Source: an uncultured Peptoniphilus sp. (GTDB lineage: Bacteria; Bacillota; Clostridia; Tissierellales; Peptoniphilaceae). Taken from it: DNA of 6,389 nt. The notes below the pieces were generated by a model. That model was not told the origin of the DNA. It saw only the letters and a program-made list of their open reading frames with translations, and ran no database searches. The position numbers and the translations under genes are program-made. The DNA lies in assembly GCA_946999425.1 (NCBI GenBank), contig CAMQDG010000073.1, forward strand, positions 1 to 6,389, read 5' to 3'. Shown piece by piece: positions 3,504-6,389 of this stretch (the stretch's first letter is position 1; every line of letters begins with the position of its first letter).

Positions 3504-5576
3504 TTGAAAGAAAAATTTGTAAACAAAATGATTTCAATATCAAATGCAATACCATTTTTGGGAGTCTTTATTGTTAGTCTACAATTTATGTTTATAATAA
3601 GACCAGCGAGATTTCTCCTTATAAGCCTTTTACCTGTATTTTTTATCTTTATCTTCTTTATAAGTAAGGATTTTATGGAAGATAAAAGTAAATATTTAAC
3701 CTTAAAGCTATTAGTCTTATCTTATTTACTTATGTGGATGGATTTAATAGCTTTAATAGGCCATTTTATGAAGGCTTATGGTGGAGATAGGGGCTTACCC
3801 AAAGGCATTTTAATTGCAATAGGGGTATTTATCATCCTTATAAACATACTTATATTTACGGACAAAAAAAGGATGGATAAAATAAGGATTATAAGTGAAA
3901 AAAATATGTTTTCAGGTTTAATAAAAGCTGACATAAAACATAAAGGAGACATAATTATATGTAAAAACAAAGAGACAAAAGAAGACGTTGTAATTAAGTA
4001 CAAAGACAGGTTCCTTCATTCTCTTATATTAGGTCCCACTGGTTCAGGTAAAACATCACAGATAATAATTCCCATGATAAATCAGGATATGCAGAATTTT
4101 GATGCAGGGATAACGGTTATAGAACCAAAAGGAGATTTAGCAGAAAAAGTAATGGCCTTGGCAAAATACTATAAAAGACCAGCTGTATATTTTAATCCTA
4201 TAGATCCAGACTGCCCTTATTTTAACCCCTTAGACGGACCAGAAACAGAAGTAATAGAGAACATGGTAACAACTTTTAAAATGCTTAACACGGATTCTCC
4301 CCAATTTTTTCAAGATATGAGTGAGACCTTTTTAAGAAATGCCATTAGAGTTATAAAAAGGGTAAAAGGGGAAAAGGCAACTTTAAATGACCTTTTTCAC
4401 TTGGCGGCAGATGTCAATGGAATGGGTAAGGAGATGGTCAATGAATTAGGTAGGCTATCAGGGCCCATTGAATGGAAGAAAGAAAACTCGGAAGTAACTT
4501 CTTGGTTTAACTCTGATTATTTCAATGTTAAATCTAAAACATACGAACATTGTTCAGGCGTAAGAAATCAGATAGCTAAGATAAACTCCAATGACTATTT
4601 AAGGAAGGTATTAAACCCTCCAGATGGGAAAAGTGATGTAAACTTTACTAAAATTTTAGAAGAAAATGGAGTTTTAGCCATAACCACAGCTCAGGGAAAA
4701 CTCAGGGCTTTAGGTAAATACTTAGGTTATTTTATTATCCTTAACTTCCAATCGGCAGTATTTACAAGACCAGGAAACGAAAATACAAGAACTCCACACT
4801 TCTTATACATTGACGAGTTCCAAACCTATGCAAATGAAGGCTTTGACGATATGTTAACTCAAGGTAGATCCTATAGAGTTTCCTCAAATCTTGCGACTCA
4901 AAATAGGGCATTAATAGGTATGGGGGTAGGAAAAAGGGCAAAGGATTTTGTTCAATTAGTATCAACAAACGCAAGAAATGTAATAATATTTCCTGGAGCA
5001 AACTCAGATGATGCCAAATATTACTCTCAAGAATTTGGTGACGTAGAAAAAATAGAAGTACAAAAATCAGTATCAAGACCAAGGATGATGTTTTTTAATT
5101 CTAAAGGGGGATGGGGCAATGAATCTTTTAGGGAAATTTCAAGCATAGAAGAAAGATTTAGACCCTCAGATATTATATATAGAAAATTTGGGGAGATAAC
5201 TTATAAAATAGTAAAAGATGCCTCAGTAGAGGTTCCTGATGTAGGTATTATATCTTTTATCCCCAAGGAGCTTAATGAGAGATTAGACGAGATGATTAAA
5301 GAACACAACGACACCCAAGAAAGAAAAAGGCAGCTTGAAGAATACGAAAGAAGGCTTAACATTGGCAAACCGAAAAACATTCCAAATCAGGATCCAATGA
5401 GTTTATTGGGCTCAGATGTTCATGAAGAAGATGAGGATCCTTATGAATATGATGACGACCAACATGACTCAAGCGGTCCAGAAGAGGATGAAGAAGACGA
5501 AGAAGACGAAGAAGACGAAGTAGAAGAAAGAAGAAGAAGAATCAATGATTATCCCCCAAGAGAAGATAATTTTTAA
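3504..5576 (+). CDS. Type IV secretion coupling protein (VirD4/TraG/TrsK family)
   Basis: A 690-aa conjugative coupling ATPase, the inner-membrane pump that recruits the relaxase-DNA complex and feeds it to a type IV secretion channel. Four hydrophobic segments (about residues 13-32, 37-54, 66-89 and 101-118) anchor the N-terminus. The ATPase follows: Walker A GPTGSGKT at 177-184, EPKGDL at 207-212, NPLDGPE from 241, Walker B LYIDEF with D437 and E438, and ATQNRALI from 464. STNARN near 487 and the adjacent PGANSDDAKYYS match the TraG C-terminal part. The last 50 residues are extremely acidic (runs of DEE), then RRRR, a likely docking tail; the tail is encoded partly by exact 9-bp repeats. 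The start appears to be TTG 3504 with GGTAGGTG upstream; ATG 3528 is an alternative that keeps all membrane segments. It is a monocistronic gene closed by a terminator. No relaxase or channel gene is in view. Confidence 0.95.
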   Translation: MKEKFVNKMISISNAIPFLGVFIVSLQFMFIIRPARFLLISLLPVFFIFIFFISKDFMEDKSKYLTLKLLVLSYLLMWMDLIALIGHFMKAYGGDRGLPKGILIAIGVFIILINILIFTDKKRMDKIRIISEKNMFSGLIKADIKHKGDIIICKNKETKEDVVIKYKDRFLHSLILGPTGSGKTSQIIIPMINQDMQNFDAGITVIEPKGDLAEKVMALAKYYKRPAVYFNPIDPDCPYFNPLDGPETEVIENMVTTFKMLNTDSPQFFQDMSETFLRNAIRVIKRVKGEKATLNDLFHLAADVNGMGKEMVNELGRLSGPIEWKKENSEVTSWFNSDYFNVKSKTYEHCSGVRNQIAKINSNDYLRKVLNPPDGKSDVNFTKILEENGVLAITTAQGKLRALGKYLGYFIILNFQSAVFTRPGNENTRTPHFLYIDEFQTYANEGFDDMLTQGRSYRVSSNLATQNRALIGMGVGKRAKDFVQLVSTNARNVIIFPGANSDDAKYYSQEFGDVEKIEVQKSVSRPRMMFFNSKGGWGNESFREISSIEERFRPSDIIYRKFGEITYKIVKDASVEVPDVGIISFIPKELNERLDEMIKEHNDTQERKRQLEEYERRLNIGKPKNIPNQDPMSLLGSDVHEEDEDPYEYDDDQHDSSGPEEDEEDEEDEEDEVEERRRRINDYPPREDNF
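5493..5519 (+). repeat. Three exact 9-bp tandem repeats in the acidic tail
   Basis: GAAGACGAA is repeated three times exactly in frame, each unit encoding Glu-Asp-Glu, within a longer imperfect GAA/GAC-rich stretch (about 5481-5540). Such a tract can gain or lose units by strand slippage without shifting frame, changing the length of the acidic tail of the coupling protein. Confidence 0.85.
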
Positions 5577-5580
5577 AAAT

Positions 5581-5604
5581 AAGACCCCTTGAGGGTCTTT
5601 TTTT
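5581..5604 (+). terminator. Intrinsic terminator of the coupling-protein gene
   Basis: AAGACCC (5581-5587) pairs with GGGTCTT (5593-5599) around a 5-nt loop and runs into seven T residues (5598-5604). It starts 5 nt after the TAA of the coupling-protein gene. The T-tract merges directly into copy B of the duplicated leader, the same arrangement as at the left end of the window. Confidence 0.9.
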
Positions 5605-5692
5605 ATTAATAATTTTAAAAATTTTTTTCTAATAAATAATATAAGAAAAAAATTAAGTAGCCTATTTAGGCAAGTATTTAAAGGAGGATTAA
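5599..5692 (+). promoter_or_regulatory. AT-rich leader, copy B of the duplicated promoter/5'UTR region
   Basis: This is a near-duplicate of 89-189, differing by a handful of substitutions and short indels. The palindrome is better here: GCCTATTTAGGC (5660-5671) has five-base arms around TT, whereas copy A has one substitution that shortens the arms to four. AAAGGAGG (5680-5687) lies 5 nt before the ATG at 5693. As with copy A, no clear -35/-10 pair is evident, but the position between a terminator and a new gene requires a promoter. The conservation in noncoding DNA suggests shared regulation or recent copying. Confidence 0.6.
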
Positions 5693-6389
5693 ATGGATTG
5701 GATTAAATATGAAATAGGTGGTGGTTGGGTCTTAGGAGACTTCACTTATGATAAAAATGAAGTAACTGGATTTAGTAACCAAGGAAAAGAAAAAGTTAAA
5801 ACTAATAAGGATTTAGTTGTGCCATCTGTAGTACCTGAGTATGGGGTTGAAAGCTTTGATATGCTTAAACCTGTTACTGCTATTAGGGGTTATGCCTTTT
5901 ATAATGACCAGCTAACAAGTGTGGTTATACCTAATAGCGTTACGACCATTGGGAATTGGGCCTTTTATAATAACCAACTAACAAGCGTGGCTATACCAGA
6001 TAATGTTACAACTATCGGGGGTTATGCCTTTTATAATAACCAACTAACAAGCGTGGTTATAGGAGATAGTGTTACTGCTATTGGAAATGGTGCGTTTAAA
6101 TCTAACGAATTAACAAATGTGGTTATACCTAATAGTGTTACTGCTATTGGGAATTGGGCGTTTGGTGGCAATCAACTAACCAGCGTAATTATACCTAATA
6201 GTGTTACTGCTATTGGGAGAAGTGCGTTTAGATCTAACAAACTAACAAGCGTGGTTATAGGAGATAGCGTTATTGATATTGGGGGTTATGCCTTTTATAA
6301 TAACCAACTAACAAGCGTGGTTATAGGAGATAGTGTTACTGCTATTGGAAATGGTGCGTTTAAATCTAACGAATTAACAAATGTGGTTA
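5693..6389 (+). CDS. BspA-type leucine-rich-repeat protein (C-terminally incomplete in window)
   Basis: The frame is open from ATG 5693 through the window end (232 full codons). AAAGGAGG sits 5 nt upstream. Residues 1-60 form a cap containing DFTYDKNEVTGFSNQGKEKV and KTNKDLVVP, a module I associate with LRR_5/BspA-like surface proteins of anaerobic Firmicutes. From residue 61 come 22-residue repeats, V(T)-(A/T)IG--AF--N-LTSV-I plus PNS or GDS: seven complete and part of an eighth. BspA-type repeats usually mediate binding to host or bacterial proteins on the cell surface. Oddly, the N-terminus (MDWIKYEIGGGWVLG) has no signal peptide, so either secretion uses another route, the protein is cytoplasmic, or this is a headless copy. 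Any anchor at the C-terminus lies beyond the window. Confidence 0.9.
   Translation, partial: MDWIKYEIGGGWVLGDFTYDKNEVTGFSNQGKEKVKTNKDLVVPSVVPEYGVESFDMLKPVTAIRGYAFYNDQLTSVVIPNSVTTIGNWAFYNNQLTSVAIPDNVTTIGGYAFYNNQLTSVVIGDSVTAIGNGAFKSNELTNVVIPNSVTAIGNWAFGGNQLTSVIIPNSVTAIGRSAFRSNKLTSVVIGDSVIDIGGYAFYNNQLTSVVIGDSVTAIGNGAFKSNELTNVV
5873..6389 (+). repeat. 66-bp tandem repeats of the LRR domain with a higher-order 264-bp period
   Basis: Repeat units of 66 bp start at 5873, 5939, 6005, 6071, 6137, 6203, 6269 and 6335 (the last is cut by the window end). Within the array, 6281-6389 is identical to 6017-6125: 109 bp without a mismatch at an offset of exactly four units. Other pairs of units are more diverged. 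This shows a recent in-frame block duplication or gene conversion, and the identity may extend past the window. Confidence 0.9.

Noticed and set aside
3776..4003. Reverse-strand 75-codon hydrophobic frame
   Set aside because: It is antisense to the coupling protein between its membrane region and Walker A; its hydrophobicity is a by-product of A/T-rich antisense reading.
4762..5082. Reverse-strand 106-codon open frame
   Set aside because: It lies wholly inside the conserved ATPase domain of the coupling protein on the other strand, reads as a leucine/histidine-rich antisense product and has no RBS.
5873..6389. CRISPR-like array
   Set aside because: The 66-bp units are contiguous, in frame and encode BspA-type LRRs; there are no unique spacers or short palindromic repeats.

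Overview
The window is AT-rich, Gram-positive-type DNA. It has strong AGGAGG-like ribosome binding sites, heavy AGA/ATA/TTA codon use and short intrinsic terminators. The gene families are a VirD4/TraG coupling protein, YopX, other small phage/ICE accessory proteins, and a BspA-type leucine-rich-repeat protein. Together they suggest a low-GC anaerobic Firmicute of the Clostridia/Tissierellia type (for example Peptoniphilaceae) carrying an integrative conjugative element, plasmid or phage-derived island. The taxon is an inference from style only.

Layout: (1) 1-30 may be the tail of an upstream gene, followed by an intrinsic terminator at 49-76. (2) 89-189 is an AT-rich leader with a small palindrome and a strong RBS. 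It is nearly duplicated at 5599-5692. (3) 190-3081 is a same-strand run of small accessory genes: two unrecognised proteins (118 and 194 aa), a gap of about 100 nt with two hairpins, a 52-aa protein, a 139-aa phage-type protein, a YopX protein, a 22-codon remnant, a 105-aa phage-type protein, a 97-aa zinc-ribbon protein and a 53-aa protein. Stops and starts touch or overlap, so from 1242 onward they look like one operon. (4) 3089-3140 is a large stem-loop with a T-tract that ends this run. (5) A reverse-strand gene of about 88 aa resembles a stand-alone DnaD/DnaB_2 domain. (6) Divergent from it is the 690-aa type IV coupling protein, with four membrane segments, Walker A and B motifs and a very acidic tail, closed by a terminator at 5581-5604. 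(7) The second leader copy drives an LRR gene that runs off the window.

Working model: the coupling protein is the only clear transfer gene. It would hand DNA-protein substrates to a type IV secretion channel encoded elsewhere. The small genes look like accessory cargo of unknown function. Several are products of local duplication: the 52/53-aa paralogues, the remnant of the zinc-ribbon gene, the duplicated leader and the duplicated LRR block. The most notable features are the repeated leader in front of two unrelated genes, the exact 264-bp-period duplication in an LRR gene with no visible signal peptide, and a hairpin placed between a strong Shine-Dalgarno sequence and the start codon of the 52-aa gene.
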